From: a virus
Virus record (IMG/VR): IMGVR_UViG_3300023180_000373
Location: 1-24,874 of that record
Direction: 5' to 3' (one strand)
DNA length: 24,874 nucleotides
The notes under the pieces were generated by a model. It ran no database searches. It was not told the origin of the DNA and worked only from the letters and a program-made list of their open reading frames with translations. Below, one piece after another: positions 1-6,801 of the stretch. The translations under genes were made by a program, and so were the position numbers. The stretch's first letter is position 1; every line of letters begins with the position of its first letter.

Positions 1-831
1 CAGCACGTCAGAAAGCTGCTCTGGAGTGAGAGTCTCAAGACTTTTTCGAGCATCACCGGAGGTGACACTATCAAAAGCACTCTTCGCATACTCCGTCACC
101 GCCTGTATCTGGGCTGGACAAATGTCTTTCGCTTTGCAGAAGCGACAGTGCGAACCCATCGTGTAGCTGTGCGGTTGATCCTGTACACGTTGCACCGCCG
201 CTTTTAGCTCTTCTGCAAAAGCAATCAACTCTTCAGCTGTAACCCGGCGTGTGCGCACCGCATCTTCAGAGATGCTTAGCGGCCAAAGCTCACTGGTGCG
301 GGGTTGCACGATACTGATGTACATCTCCTCTAGCTCACTCTTCAGGTAATCCCGAACACGTACACCGGAAGGAACGCGTGATAGCACCGCGCCTAGCAGA
401 TAGTACATCAGTTGGCTGTTCGGGCTACCATCTTCATCTACATTTACATAGACACCCGCGCCATGCTTGTAGTCCATGATGTGCAGATACTGAGGAGAGT
501 AGATTTCCGTATCGCACGTACCCCACATATCTTCCAAACCAAGTGGAGCCAGTGATACCTGTGTCTCCCACTTGATCGTGCTAGCGGGATGACTGGCAAA
601 CGAGTTGACGGTGCTAACATAATGCTCAGCACATCGCTTTGCTTCCTCACTAATCTCCATCGCCAGACGTGGAAACTTACCCGTGCGGCCCAGCACTTCG
701 TTGATGCTGTGCTGGTTGGTTCCTTCTTCCGCGTAGGAAGAGGTTGTATCCGGTGCTTTATCCCATAGCGCAGGAGCACCGGAGCACTTCATGAATATAC
801 CGGCTTTACTCGCCGACAGTCGTGCATGCAC
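1..831 (-). CDS. DUF2800-like PD-(D/E)XK nuclease, 3' end beyond the window
   Basis: Partial gene: 277 codons are visible, open to the left edge with no stop. The N-terminus HARLSASKAGIFMKCSGAPAL and the following SSYAEEGTNQH match the usual opening of DUF2800 phage proteins. These belong to the RecB/Cas4-like PD-(D/E)XK nuclease superfamily. The catalytic-type pattern ETQVSL, then GTCDTEIY, then IMDYKHG is present, and near the visible C-terminus CRFCKAKDIC gives a Cas4-like cysteine cluster that may hold an Fe-S centre together with the early cysteine. The start chosen is GTG at 831, because AGGAG lies 7 nt upstream and it begins just at the conserved N-terminus; the first ATG (position 792) would cut that motif. 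It overlaps the upstream gene by 26 nt. The role is probably DNA end processing in replication or recombination. The family is well supported; the exact activity is inferred. Confidence 0.85.
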   Translation of the reverse strand, partial: MHARLSASKAGIFMKCSGAPALWDKAPDTTSSYAEEGTNQHSINEVLGRTGKFPRLAMEISEEAKRCAEHYVSTVNSFASHPASTIKWETQVSLAPLGLEDMWGTCDTEIYSPQYLHIMDYKHGAGVYVNVDEDGSPNSQLMYYLLGAVLSRVPSGVRVRDYLKSELEEMYISIVQPRTSELWPLSISEDAVRTRRVTAEELIAFAEELKAAVQRVQDQPHSYTMGSHCRFCKAKDICPAQIQAVTEYAKSAFDSVTSGDARKSLETLTPEQLSDVL

Positions 832-1204
832 TTTCCAACTCCTGTTTAATGGCTTGAAAATGTTGTGGAGGAACAAGAGCAATCTTACGTTGACCGCAAT
901 GCTTCTCCAGAATGTTACCGACTTCCTTTCCCGTGATCACGGGAATCTTGCTGTTGACAAAGTTGATGAAGCTGCGTTTATCTTGAGAGTCGCCTGACTT
1001 TTCTGGAGCACTGGCCGGTGCACCCGTCAATGGTGCGAATGTTCCGTCTGGCGACTCTTGAGATTGAGTATGCAGATTGTCGTTTGTCTTGTCAATAGGA
1101 AAAGGAGTTTTATCTCCATCCCATTCCGCCATCAGCACCTTTAGCGCCATTAGCGCCTTGAAGTCCTCTGGCTTGTTGGTGTCAAACTCAAACTTGAGAA
1201 TCAT
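806..1204 (-). CDS. Small phage protein of unknown function (132 aa)
   Basis: I do not recognise a named family. The N-terminal third (MILKFEFDTNKPEDFKALMALKVL) looks like a compact alpha/beta segment. The middle, about residues 40-75, is rich in S, P, T and Q and probably a disordered linker. The C-terminal 55 residues (KRSFINFVNSKIPVITGKE, then LEKHCGQRKIALVPPQHF) resemble a short helical domain often seen at the ends of phage recombination or replication accessory proteins. The gene sits between the DUF2800 nuclease, whose start it overlaps, and another small protein whose 3' end overlaps its start by 17 nt, so it is translationally coupled in the leftward operon. A role beside the nuclease is inference from position only. 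Confidence 0.75.
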   Translation of the reverse strand: MILKFEFDTNKPEDFKALMALKVLMAEWDGDKTPFPIDKTNDNLHTQSQESPDGTFAPLTGAPASAPEKSGDSQDKRSFINFVNSKIPVITGKEVGNILEKHCGQRKIALVPPQHFQAIKQELESACTTVGE

Positions 1205-1466
1205 GTTGCCCCGTTTGAATCTGATGAAAGGTCTTCATACCACGCAGAAACTGCAACGCTTCTCCACCACTCTTGTTGTCCACAAATCGCTTGTTGGTCG
1301 CGACATTGTATATACTGAAGGTATATCCATTTCGTAACCAGCCGACACGATGCTCAAGCGGCAGATCCTCATTCAACTCTGCACACAGCTGGTGCATGCG
1401 CACGGACGGCAGGTTTCCGGAGGGAGAACCTTTGTGTGCCGTAGTCAGATTGTGATTCAGGTTCAT
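1188..1466 (-). CDS. Hypothetical phage protein (92 aa)
   Basis: Unrecognised. It is basic and soluble, with no membrane segment or cysteine cluster; its two cysteine-poor halves are joined by a central stretch (EHRVGWLRNGYTFSIYNVATN) that looks like beta structure. The ATG at 1466 overlaps the stop of the preceding small gene (ATGA arrangement), and AAGGAG lies 8-9 nt upstream, so this start is well supported. The end overlaps the next gene by 17 nt. Tight packing in the leftward early operon is the main evidence that it is real. Confidence 0.7.
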   Translation of the reverse strand: MNLNHNLTTAHKGSPSGNLPSVRMHQLCAELNEDLPLEHRVGWLRNGYTFSIYNVATNKRFVDNKSGGEALQFLRGMKTFHQIQTGQHDSQV

Positions 1467-1585
1467 TCTTCTTTCTCCTTGTGTTTGCGTTTACGAGAAT
1501 ACTTCAACTCCGGTTTCTGTTTCTGCGCGAACCGGGTCCGCATTAGCAGTGCTAATTTAGCACCGAGTTTTGGTTTGTATTTCAT
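1463..1585 (-). CDS. Very small basic protein (40 aa)
   Basis: The reading frame stays open upstream to 1738, but that part is antiparallel noise over the zinc-ribbon gene. The likely start is ATG at 1585, one base after the stop of the zinc-ribbon gene (TGAGATG), giving MKYKPKLGAKLALLMRTR and so on. The product is strongly basic: its second half is nearly all K, R, Q and E. Its stop overlaps the next gene's ATG (ATGA). No family is recognised; nucleic-acid binding would fit the charge but is a guess. Confidence 0.5.
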   Translation of the reverse strand: MKYKPKLGAKLALLMRTRFAQKQKPELKYSRKRKHKEKEE

Positions 1586-1586
1586 C

Positions 1587-1832
1587 TCAATATTCCTCTT
1601 CCAAGTCGGCTGGATCTCCTTGCGGTTGATCCAGACCACAGTGATCACGGTATGTGTAGCAGCACGCTTCGCAAAGTCGTCCGGCATACACGTTAAAACT
1701 ATAACGTTCCTCAATCTCAAACAGATCTCGCTTTCCACATCGAGAACAAGTGATGAGGCGTTCCATCTCCTCCTCTTCTCGCCGTTCTTCTTCCAAGATC
1801 TCCGCGTGAATCTCTTCTTCTTCGACAGTCAT
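1587..1832 (-). CDS. Acidic protein with a zinc ribbon (81 aa)
   Basis: The first 25 residues are almost entirely E, R and M (an acidic helix), followed by CSRC at about residues 29-32 and CEAC about 21 residues later. That is the four-cysteine arrangement of a zinc ribbon or knuckle. The tail is again acidic (ending LEEEY). ATG at 1832 has AAGGAG 5 nt upstream, an ordinary Shine-Dalgarno spacing. It lies between the 158-aa gene and a 40-aa basic gene in the leftward operon. The function is unknown; small zinc-ribbon proteins in phage early operons are often protein or nucleic-acid adaptors, but nothing here specifies the partner. Confidence 0.7.
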   Translation of the reverse strand: MTVEEEEIHAEILEEERREEEEMERLITCSRCGKRDLFEIEERYSFNVYAGRLCEACCYTYRDHCGLDQPQGDPADLEEEY

Positions 1833-1845
1833 GATCTTCTCCTTT

Positions 1846-2322
1846 CTATACGGGGATTTCGATGACTACATCCGGATCTTTCGGACCATAGTAGGCACCG
1901 GATGATTCGAGCGGACGCAACTCTTTATTCATATGATCCAGTTCCGGTACCCAAAGTACATAGTTTAGGTCATCCCATTGATGGGAATCGTTACGCGAAT
2001 GAACATCAGTGCCTTCAATAAAGGCATAGTGCTCAACACCCAAAGCCCGAAGTTCATCGCAAGCCAGCTTCAGGTCTGACGCATTTTCTCGAATATACAG
2101 GTACTGACCTTGCGCATAAAGCTCTGGTAAGCCCTTAAAAGTGCTAATGCGTGTAAAAAACCGAAACGGAGGAAGTGGTTTGTTTTCAAGATTCAAATAC
2201 TCAAACGGTATTTCAAGCTCAAGTAGCGCATCACTCCAATCTTGGTAAAATGCCTGTAGATCGGCATCGCACATCGTATGAATCGCTAACTGGGTAAACG
2301 GGGATAGTTTTGGAAACTTCAT
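1846..2322 (-). CDS. Hypothetical phage protein (158 aa)
   Basis: No family recognised. It is a soluble protein with many aromatic residues (FYQDW, PPFRFFTR, QYLYIREN, YVLWVPELDH), suggesting a compact alpha/beta fold, without an obvious catalytic motif. ATG at 2322 is preceded by AGAGG at a normal spacing and lies 8 nt after the stop of the helicase gene, so it is almost certainly co-transcribed and possibly coupled with it. It may be an accessory to the helicase, but the only evidence is adjacency. Confidence 0.7.
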   Translation of the reverse strand: MKFPKLSPFTQLAIHTMCDADLQAFYQDWSDALLELEIPFEYLNLENKPLPPFRFFTRISTFKGLPELYAQGQYLYIRENASDLKLACDELRALGVEHYAFIEGTDVHSRNDSHQWDDLNYVLWVPELDHMNKELRPLESSGAYYGPKDPDVVIEIPV

Positions 2323-2330
2323 TCAGACCT

Positions 2331-3614
2331 CTACGCTAATTTAAGTTCAGATAGCATCTCGGTTTTGCGAGCGAGCGTTTCCGCTACGGCTTCGTCGATC
2401 GAGTTCGCTATCACAAGAGTACGCACATGAACCGGTCGAGTCTGACCGATGCGGTGTGCGCGTTTCGCAGCCTGTGCATTGACCGCCGGTGTCCATGACT
2501 GCTCCAGAAACAGCACATCGGATGCGGCAGTCAACGTGACTGCGGTGGATGCTGCCGTTAATTGGGCAGCAATCAAACGGACGTTTGGGTCCGTTTGAAA
2601 ATCATCGATCGCTTTAACACGGTCTTTCTCTGTCGTGCCACCCAGAATCAGCCGCGAGTTCGGAATAGCGTCAGCTATTCGGGCTAGCGGCATACGGTGG
2701 TGACCGAAGACGATCAGCTTGCGACCGGAATTCAGAAAGTCGGTGATCCAGTCAATCGCATAATAAGTTTTTGCTTCTGCTAGCATGCGTCGCAGGTTGG
2801 CTAACTTTCCGACCGAAGTCATTGCATCCTTTGCCATTGTCTGACGCAGCACATTCCGCAACTCTTGCTGGGCTAAGTGTCCTTCCTCTGAGCGCAGGTA
2901 ATCCTGTAGCTCAGCATTCTGTTCACAATATATATTGGAGAAGCGCAGCTGCGGCAGTTCGAGTTCCACGTCACGCAGTGTCTTACGGGAAGCGGTTTCA
3001 TCGAGTATGCGACGCAGTTCAAAAGAGTTTCGTGTACCGACAACCTTGTCGAAAGATTTACCGTAAGCACTGGTAAAGGTGCGCAGCTTACAGAAGTATT
3101 GTTGAAAGCCGCGAAACTTCTTCTGACTGGGTGTCAGGTATTGGTGAAAGAGACTGGCGAGATGCGGATAAAGCTCACTGGGATTATTCGGTGCGAGTGT
3201 GCCACTGAGTACCCAGACGCGGCCAGCATGTCGGGCGATGCCTTCGGGACCGTAGACGTTCTTGGTCCGTTTAGCTGTTGGATTCTTCAGGTAGTGCCCT
3301 TCATCTAATATAAGGACTTCTGGCTTAAACTTAGCGATCTCGTTGCGTAGCGACTCACGACGTAGCATGTCGTAAGACTCTACAATTGATTGCCCCTCGT
3401 ATCCCCAAAGGGATAGTTCACGTTGCCAGTTTGTCCGTGCAATCGCAGGACAGATGACACATACGCGGGACACCTTTAAATCACGTAGGGCAGTGATCGA
3501 CACCGGTGTTTTACCGGTGCCCATCTCCCAAAGCAGTAAACGATGTTTGCCTTGGGTCAAGTATTGCACTCCCTTCCGTTGATACGGAAAAAGTGATGAC
3601 GATTTGTCAATCAA
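2331..3614 (-). CDS. SNF2-family (superfamily 2) helicase/ATPase
   Basis: A 427-aa two-RecA-domain DNA translocase. Visible motifs: Walker A MGTGKT at residues 31-36; motif II as DEGH at 104-107, where a canonical SNF2 protein has DEAH; motif III SGTL around 137-140; and motif VI AKRAHRIGQTRPV at about 383-395, the typical SNF2/Swi2 signature. Phages often carry such short single-chain SNF2 proteins in replication or recombination operons. The start is TTG at 3614; there is no in-frame ATG before Walker A. The element CCTAGTGAG lies 6 nt upstream in place of a purine-rich ribosome site. It is the first gene of the leftward block that begins at the operator-bearing promoter near 3700, back to back with the repressor. 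The ATPase call is firm; the substrate is unknown. Confidence 0.92.
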   Translation of the reverse strand: MIDKSSSLFPYQRKGVQYLTQGKHRLLLWEMGTGKTPVSITALRDLKVSRVCVICPAIARTNWQRELSLWGYEGQSIVESYDMLRRESLRNEIAKFKPEVLILDEGHYLKNPTAKRTKNVYGPEGIARHAGRVWVLSGTLAPNNPSELYPHLASLFHQYLTPSQKKFRGFQQYFCKLRTFTSAYGKSFDKVVGTRNSFELRRILDETASRKTLRDVELELPQLRFSNIYCEQNAELQDYLRSEEGHLAQQELRNVLRQTMAKDAMTSVGKLANLRRMLAEAKTYYAIDWITDFLNSGRKLIVFGHHRMPLARIADAIPNSRLILGGTTEKDRVKAIDDFQTDPNVRLIAAQLTAASTAVTLTAASDVLFLEQSWTPAVNAQAAKRAHRIGQTRPVHVRTLVIANSIDEAVAETLARKTEMLSELKLA

Positions 3615-3620
3615 TTTGAC

Positions 3621-3629
3621 CTCACTAGG
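3621..3629 (-). promoter_or_regulatory. CCTAGTGAG start-proximal element of the SNF2 gene
   Basis: An exact copy of the nine-base element lies 6 nt before the TTG start. No other purine-rich sequence is in ribosome-binding position. It is the only copy paired with a gene outside the 10-14 kb module. Confidence 0.6.
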
Positions 3630-3649
3630 AGACTGTGTTACGAATTTAA

Positions 3650-3671
3650 GACAGCAAAAATCTTTGCTGTC
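3650..3671 (-). promoter_or_regulatory. 5'-leader hairpin of the SNF2 operon
   Basis: A perfect 9-bp inverted repeat, GACAGCAAA / TTTGCTGTC, with loop GATT in the transcript. It begins about 7 nt after the predicted start site of the leftward promoter, so the mRNA would open with this hairpin. There is no T-tract, so it is not a terminator. Confidence 0.55.
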
Positions 3672-3684
3672 GTATGAAAGGTCT

Positions 3685-3716
3685 ATTGTACTGCGACTCG
3701 CAGGACTGTCAAGACC
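3685..3716 (-). promoter_or_regulatory. Leftward promoter with 21-bp operator (copy B)
   Basis: The -35 TTGACA (3712-3707) and -10 TACAAT (3690-3685) are separated by 16 bp, a near-consensus sigma70 promoter reading into the SNF2 gene. A 21-bp element spanning 3716-3696 covers the -35 box and recurs at three other leftward promoters. Within it the + strand has CTGCGA-C-TCGCAG, a perfect local palindrome. It sits between the divergent repressor and helicase genes, where a phage operator would be expected. Binding by the XRE protein is inferred. Confidence 0.75.
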
Positions 3717-3746
3717 TTATTTTATATTAACCAATATGAGGACACA

Positions 3747-4178
3747 ATGAGTAACGCGAACCGCGCCGTGCTTGGCCGAATGCTGCGGGAAGAACGGCTC
3801 AAACTAGAAATGACCCAAGACGAGTTTGGAAGTTTGATCGGCACCGATAAGAAGAAAATCTCACGACTGGAGCGGGGCATGCAGTTTCCCGATGAGATTC
3901 TGATTCAGCTGCTGAAAGAGCGAGGAAGCGAAAAAGTCGATCAGATATTAGAAACGATGTGGGAGATTCGTCGCATCGAAGAAGGCACCCGACGCTTCGG
4001 CATTGCTGCCGGGCCGACGGAAAGTTATGCGCGAGAAGACTTGACCAGTTTTCGCGACACGCTTAATTTCATGATCCCTGCTCTCTCGAAAGAAATCAAA
4101 GATCTGCGCGACGAAATCAAATATTTGCGCACCGAACTCCATTCAATACCTCAGATGGAGCTTCGCGAAACCGCATAA
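3747..4178 (+). CDS. XRE/Cro-CI-type repressor-like protein
   Basis: A 143-aa DNA-binding regulator. Residues of about 6-58 form an XRE helix-turn-helix (LGRMLREERLKLEMTQDEFG, then LIGTDKKKISRLERG). The C-terminal third (about 105-138) is a charged heptad-like helix suited to dimerisation. There is no S24 peptidase domain, so it is not a LexA/CI-type self-cleaving repressor. GAGGA lies about 6 nt before ATG 3747. It is the first gene of a rightward pair with the integrase (14-nt gap) and diverges from the SNF2 operon, whose promoter operator lies in the shared intergenic region. It is the best candidate to bind the 21-bp elements; whether it represses or activates cannot be read from sequence. 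Confidence 0.85.
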   Translation: MSNANRAVLGRMLREERLKLEMTQDEFGSLIGTDKKKISRLERGMQFPDEILIQLLKERGSEKVDQILETMWEIRRIEEGTRRFGIAAGPTESYAREDLTSFRDTLNFMIPALSKEIKDLRDEIKYLRTELHSIPQMELRETA

Positions 4179-4192
4179 ACAAGAAGAGTGTC

Positions 4193-5251
4193 ATGCCACA
4201 ACCGCGTAAGGATACTTACTTTCGTAAAGACCGAAACGCGTATTATGGCAGGTATCGAACGGATACAGGTGTTGTTCATCGCAAACTTCTGGAGCTAAAA
4301 GACACTACTGCGCTAAGCAAGATTGAGCTTACGCAGAAACTGGCCGAACGGTACAAAGAAGAACACCCGACACTTACTCCACTGACTCCTGTTACCCTTG
4401 CTCAAGCAGCTGAGCTATGGTTAGCAGCCGTTGCCGTTGCCCCCCGAACACGGCGAGATTATCGTCTCGCCGTTACTTCATTTCTCTCCGTCTTACCGAA
4501 AACACGTCTTAACGAGTTACGCGCAAGCGACAGCGGTTACCTGATTCGCGAGCTAACGGCAAATGGACGCAGCAATGCCACCATTCATTCTTATCTACGC
4601 ACCACTCAGATCTTTTTGCACTGGTGCGCGGAGCAGGAATGGATGCCGCTACTCAAGCTGCGAAAACCGGCACAGGAAAAAAGAGAAGCACGCGTCTACT
4701 CGGCAGAAAACATTCAACGCATTCTGGAGAAACTGGCAGAAGACAAGCGAACCAATCTCTTTCGCATGATTCTGCTAATGCGGTACACAGGTATGCGAGC
4801 GGGTGAAGTCTGGTCCCTCCCTCTGCGTCACATTCAGCTAGCTACGAAAGAGTTGCACCTACGTGCGGTGCCGGAATTAGCGTGGAAACCGAAGAAAGGA
4901 AAGGAAGCTACTCTGCCGATCGTCGAGAAACTGGCGACGTTTCTAAAAACAGATCTCGCCAGTCGTGGAGAGCAGGAACGCTTTTATCTGGATAAGGGAA
5001 ACGGAGAACCCGCTTACGTCGGTGTAGCTCAGATGTCGCGAGCACTGCGTCCGACGCTAATCGCGCTAGGAATTTACCGGCAGCAAAAGAGTCTGCACGG
5101 TTTTCGGGCTGCGGTGATTACGATGTTATTACAGGAGGGAGTTCCACCGGTGGTGGTGCAGAGCATCGCACGACACGAAGATCTGAGCACGACGATGCGC
5201 TACTACAGTCGAGCGGAAGAGAATACGCGAGCAGCACTGGAGCAGCTGTAG
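4193..5251 (+). CDS. int: Tyrosine-recombinase integrase
   Basis: A 352-aa site-specific recombinase that would insert and excise the element. The N-terminus looks like an arm-type or AP2-like DNA-binding segment (residues 1-60), followed by a SAM-like core-binding domain (about 68-155) and the catalytic domain (about 165-352). Catalytic residues seen: R202 (YTGMRAGEV), a lysine in WKPKKGKE (about 232-237), H302 and R305 (LHGFRAA), H328 (ARHEDLSTT) and a tyrosine at 337 or 338 (MRYYS). The second His box reads ARHED rather than the commoner LGH, an acceptable variation. Length is normal. It follows the repressor by 14 nt and its stop codon touches a cluster of four AGGCTGCA repeats. Confidence 0.95.
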   Translation: MPQPRKDTYFRKDRNAYYGRYRTDTGVVHRKLLELKDTTALSKIELTQKLAERYKEEHPTLTPLTPVTLAQAAELWLAAVAVAPRTRRDYRLAVTSFLSVLPKTRLNELRASDSGYLIRELTANGRSNATIHSYLRTTQIFLHWCAEQEWMPLLKLRKPAQEKREARVYSAENIQRILEKLAEDKRTNLFRMILLMRYTGMRAGEVWSLPLRHIQLATKELHLRAVPELAWKPKKGKEATLPIVEKLATFLKTDLASRGEQERFYLDKGNGEPAYVGVAQMSRALRPTLIALGIYRQQKSLHGFRAAVITMLLQEGVPPVVVQSIARHEDLSTTMRYYSRAEENTRAALEQL

Positions 5252-5288
5252 GCTGCAAAAGGCTGCAAAAGGCTGCATCAAGGCTGCA
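5250..5288. repeat. Four AGGCTGCA direct repeats at the integrase 3' end
   Basis: AGGCTGCA occurs at 5250, 5260, 5270 and 5281, that is with a 10, 10 and 11 bp period, one helical turn. The first copy overlaps the integrase stop codon and the last two overlap the end of the convergent zinc-ribbon gene. Phased short repeats next to an integrase are typical of arm-type integrase or excisionase sites; an attP here is possible but no core with crossover symmetry is evident. Confidence 0.5.
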
Positions 5289-5487
5289 GACTAGGAACAT
5301 CCGGTGTGCTAGCATCGTAGAGCACCACCCATTTCCCGTTCTTTAGTTGCACCTGTTCGGTTTCGCAAATAGTACAAGAAAGGTACGAATTCTCTCCGTC
5401 TGTAGCAATTACCAAGGGTTCGCCACAGTGAAAACAGAAATCCGTGATACCGGTAGACCAAAGGGTCAGGCCAGACACTAGCTGCAT
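5278..5487 (-). CDS. Small zinc-ribbon protein (69 aa)
   Basis: CFHCGEPL at about residues 18-25 and LSCTICE at about 35-41 give a C-x2-C ... C-x2-C zinc ribbon. The remainder (LKNGKWVVLYDAS) looks like a beta strand followed by a short tail. It is the last gene of the leftward nrdJ block and converges on the integrase, overlapping two of the AGGCTGCA repeats. No specific family is recognised; similar single-ribbon proteins are common phage accessory proteins. Confidence 0.65.
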   Translation of the reverse strand: MQLVSGLTLWSTGITDFCFHCGEPLVIATDGENSYLSCTICETEQVQLKNGKWVVLYDASTPDVPSLQP

Positions 5488-5539
5488 GCTAACTCTCTGT
5501 GTAGAAAAAGATAGAGGAGAATACGGGGAGTACGGAGTG

Positions 5540-5559
5540 GACGGTGCCTAAGCACCGTC
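5540..5559. promoter_or_regulatory. Hairpin in the 5488-5677 gap
   Basis: GACGGTGC / GCACCGTC is a perfect 8-bp inverted repeat with a 4-nt loop (CTAA on +). The gap between the zinc-ribbon gene and the HTH gene holds this hairpin, a second ACGGTGC arm copy near 5571-5577 (reverse strand), and a CCTAGTGAG copy, but no convincing gene. No T-tract follows directly on either strand, so it is more likely an RNA-processing or regulatory structure than a terminator. Confidence 0.45.
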
Positions 5560-5560
5560 T

Positions 5561-5569
5561 CCTAGTGAG
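5561..5569 (+). promoter_or_regulatory. Orphan CCTAGTGAG element, rightward
   Basis: An exact copy of the nine-base element found before leftward genes, here on the opposite strand and 2 nt after a hairpin. Only a 23-codon GTG frame follows (GTG inside the motif to TGA near 5638), so no gene is assigned. Confidence 0.35.
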
Positions 5570-5677
5570 GGCACCGTTCGCTTTGCCAATCAAGGAGTAC
5601 AGCATTACACTGCACTTTGCGAATAATGCGCGTTGAGATCTAACCCTTACATGAATGCGGTTTGCTTTCAACTTCTT

Positions 5678-6010
5678 TTAGCTTTTGCGCGGACGACCCG
5701 GTTTGCGTTTTACTTTCGCTTTCGGTTTTAGCGGGGGCTTCACGCGACCGGCAGATGTTCTTCGCCGATTCGGTTCATAGTTCGGTGGCGTCTTTACCCG
5801 TAAAGGTACACCGGAATTCGGTGTGCGTCCGTTGTGCATGATAAAGGCAACGTCTCTCTGACGAATCAAGCGTCGCCCCTGCAAGTAGACGACCGGCACC
5901 ATACCCCGATCGACCCATGAACTGACGGCGACCTGAGTTGCACCCAGCAGAAAAGAAGTTTCTTCGATCGTAAATAGCGGCTCGATGGAATAGTCGATCA
6001 GGTCTACCAT
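5678..6010 (-). CDS. Excisionase/MerR-like HTH protein with C-terminal AT-hook
   Basis: 110 aa. Residues of about 11-58 (LFTIEETSFLLGATQVAVSS, then WVDRGMVPVVYLQGRRLIRQ) follow the winged-helix pattern of the HTH_17/excisionase group. The tail (about 80-110) is proline- and lysine-rich and ends KRKPGRPRKS, with the GRP core of an AT-hook that inserts in the minor groove of AT-rich DNA. An HTH domain plus AT-hook suggests an architectural DNA-bending protein. Near the integrase it could be the recombination directionality factor; a transcription regulator is the alternative. The domain is supported by sequence, the role by position only. Confidence 0.75.
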   Translation of the reverse strand: MVDLIDYSIEPLFTIEETSFLLGATQVAVSSWVDRGMVPVVYLQGRRLIRQRDVAFIMHNGRTPNSGVPLRVKTPPNYEPNRRRTSAGRVKPPLKPKAKVKRKPGRPRKS

Positions 6011-6042
6011 CTGACGAAACGACTTCTCCAGCTGAGCTTTAT

Positions 6043-6276
6043 TTACTTTCCCGACTTGTCTCCGGATAAATAGCTCTCAGCCGTGTGCTTGATTAGCAGC
6101 ACTTCATCATCGGTGAACCGGTAGTTCTCTGCGTTCTGCGGATCTTTTAGCACCCGCTCCCAAAGTCTCTGCCACGGTACCATCAACGTATTCAACCGAG
6201 TCAGCTGAGCTTTCAGTTCATCGGTGATGTCGAGCTTGAGAAAGTCAAAGATGTTCGCGTTGTTCTCCTCAGTCAT
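6043..6276 (-). CDS. Hypothetical phage protein (77 aa)
   Basis: Unrecognised mostly helical acidic protein, opening MTEENNANIFDFLKLDITDE. There are no cysteines, membrane segments or catalytic motif. Its start overlaps the 3' end of the 72-aa gene by 8 nt, which supports translational coupling in the leftward nrdJ block. A 32-nt gap separates it from the HTH gene downstream. Confidence 0.65.
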   Translation of the reverse strand: MTEENNANIFDFLKLDITDELKAQLTRLNTLMVPWQRLWERVLKDPQNAENYRFTDDEVLLIKHTAESYLSGDKSGK

Positions 6277-6487
6277 TCATTCTCTCCATTTCAATGGTTT
6301 TCAGTTTCTCCAAGTAAAGCACGGAGTCCATTAGCTCTTCCTGAAGATGATTGATCCAGTCCAACTTGGATAGATCGTTACGGTCTAGAGTTTTTCCGTA
6401 GGCTTGATAGCCGCTAATCGAGCGAGATCGAAAACGGTCGATGATTCGCAGCACATGCGAATCGGAAATTGTCAGTTCCTGTGGCAT
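6269..6487 (-). CDS. Small helical phage protein, possibly MazG-like (72 aa)
   Basis: The segment YGKTLDRNDLSKLDWINHLQ followed by EELMDSVLYLEKLK matches a short helical protein common in phages, usually unnamed. The EE-x2-D spacing in that helix resembles one half of the metal-binding motif of MazG-type nucleotide pyrophosphohydrolases, but the second half is not seen, so enzymatic activity is uncertain. It overlaps both neighbours (the start overlaps the stop of the 99-aa gene by 1 nt). Confidence 0.65.
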   Translation of the reverse strand: MPQELTISDSHVLRIIDRFRSRSISGYQAYGKTLDRNDLSKLDWINHLQEELMDSVLYLEKLKTIEMERMND

Positions 6488-6786
6488 CAGTGCACTCTCG
6501 CAGTATCAGTAGCTTCGGCGAGAACATCCAAGCGATTCAATTCTGAAAGAGCTAGCTGTTCGGGATTTGCGTCTCCGTCGCGAATCATATCTTCGAATTC
6601 CACCAAACACTCTGCCCAGAGATCGAATTTATCCTGCAGGGTGAGGGGTAGACGTCCTTCTTTTTCAAGTACATCCGCCAACTCGCGGCTCAGGTACTCG
6701 ATCAGCAGAAACATGATGGGAGGGGTTACGGAGATCAAGGGACCGAGATCTTCGAGTTCGCGGTCAGATAGTTCTTCCAGTCGCAT
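6487..6786 (-). CDS. Hypothetical acidic helical protein (99 aa)
   Basis: Not recognised. It is leucine- and glutamate-rich throughout (MRLEELSDRELEDLGPLISV) and probably all-helical, with one hydrophobic stretch (PPIMFLLIEYLS) too short and too interrupted to call a membrane span. It lies 15 nt downstream of rusA and overlaps the next gene by one base, consistent with one operon. Confidence 0.65.
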   Translation of the reverse strand: MRLEELSDRELEDLGPLISVTPPIMFLLIEYLSRELADVLEKEGRLPLTLQDKFDLWAECLVEFEDMIRDGDANPEQLALSELNRLDVLAEATDTARVH

Positions 6787-6801
6787 ATTACTTCCTGTAA
6801 T

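Noticed and set aside
31-42. A fifth operator copy (AGTCTTGAGACT, leftward)
   Set aside because: The left 12 bases match the 21-bp element but the right half does not, no -10 follows, and it lies within the DUF2800 coding sequence.
444-779. Leftward 111-codon frame
   Set aside because: It is a shadow of the DUF2800 gene in another frame; its composition (many R, S, T, W) is not protein-like, whereas the true frame shows the family motifs.
1588-1738. Extended form of the 40-aa basic gene
   Set aside because: The extra codons lie entirely over the well-supported zinc-ribbon gene in another frame.
5489-5671. Leftward 60-codon frame between the zinc-ribbon and HTH genes
   Set aside because: It has a TTG-type start, no ribosome site and arginine- and serine-rich composition, and it covers the hairpin and orphan CCTAGTGAG element. 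Treated as non-coding.
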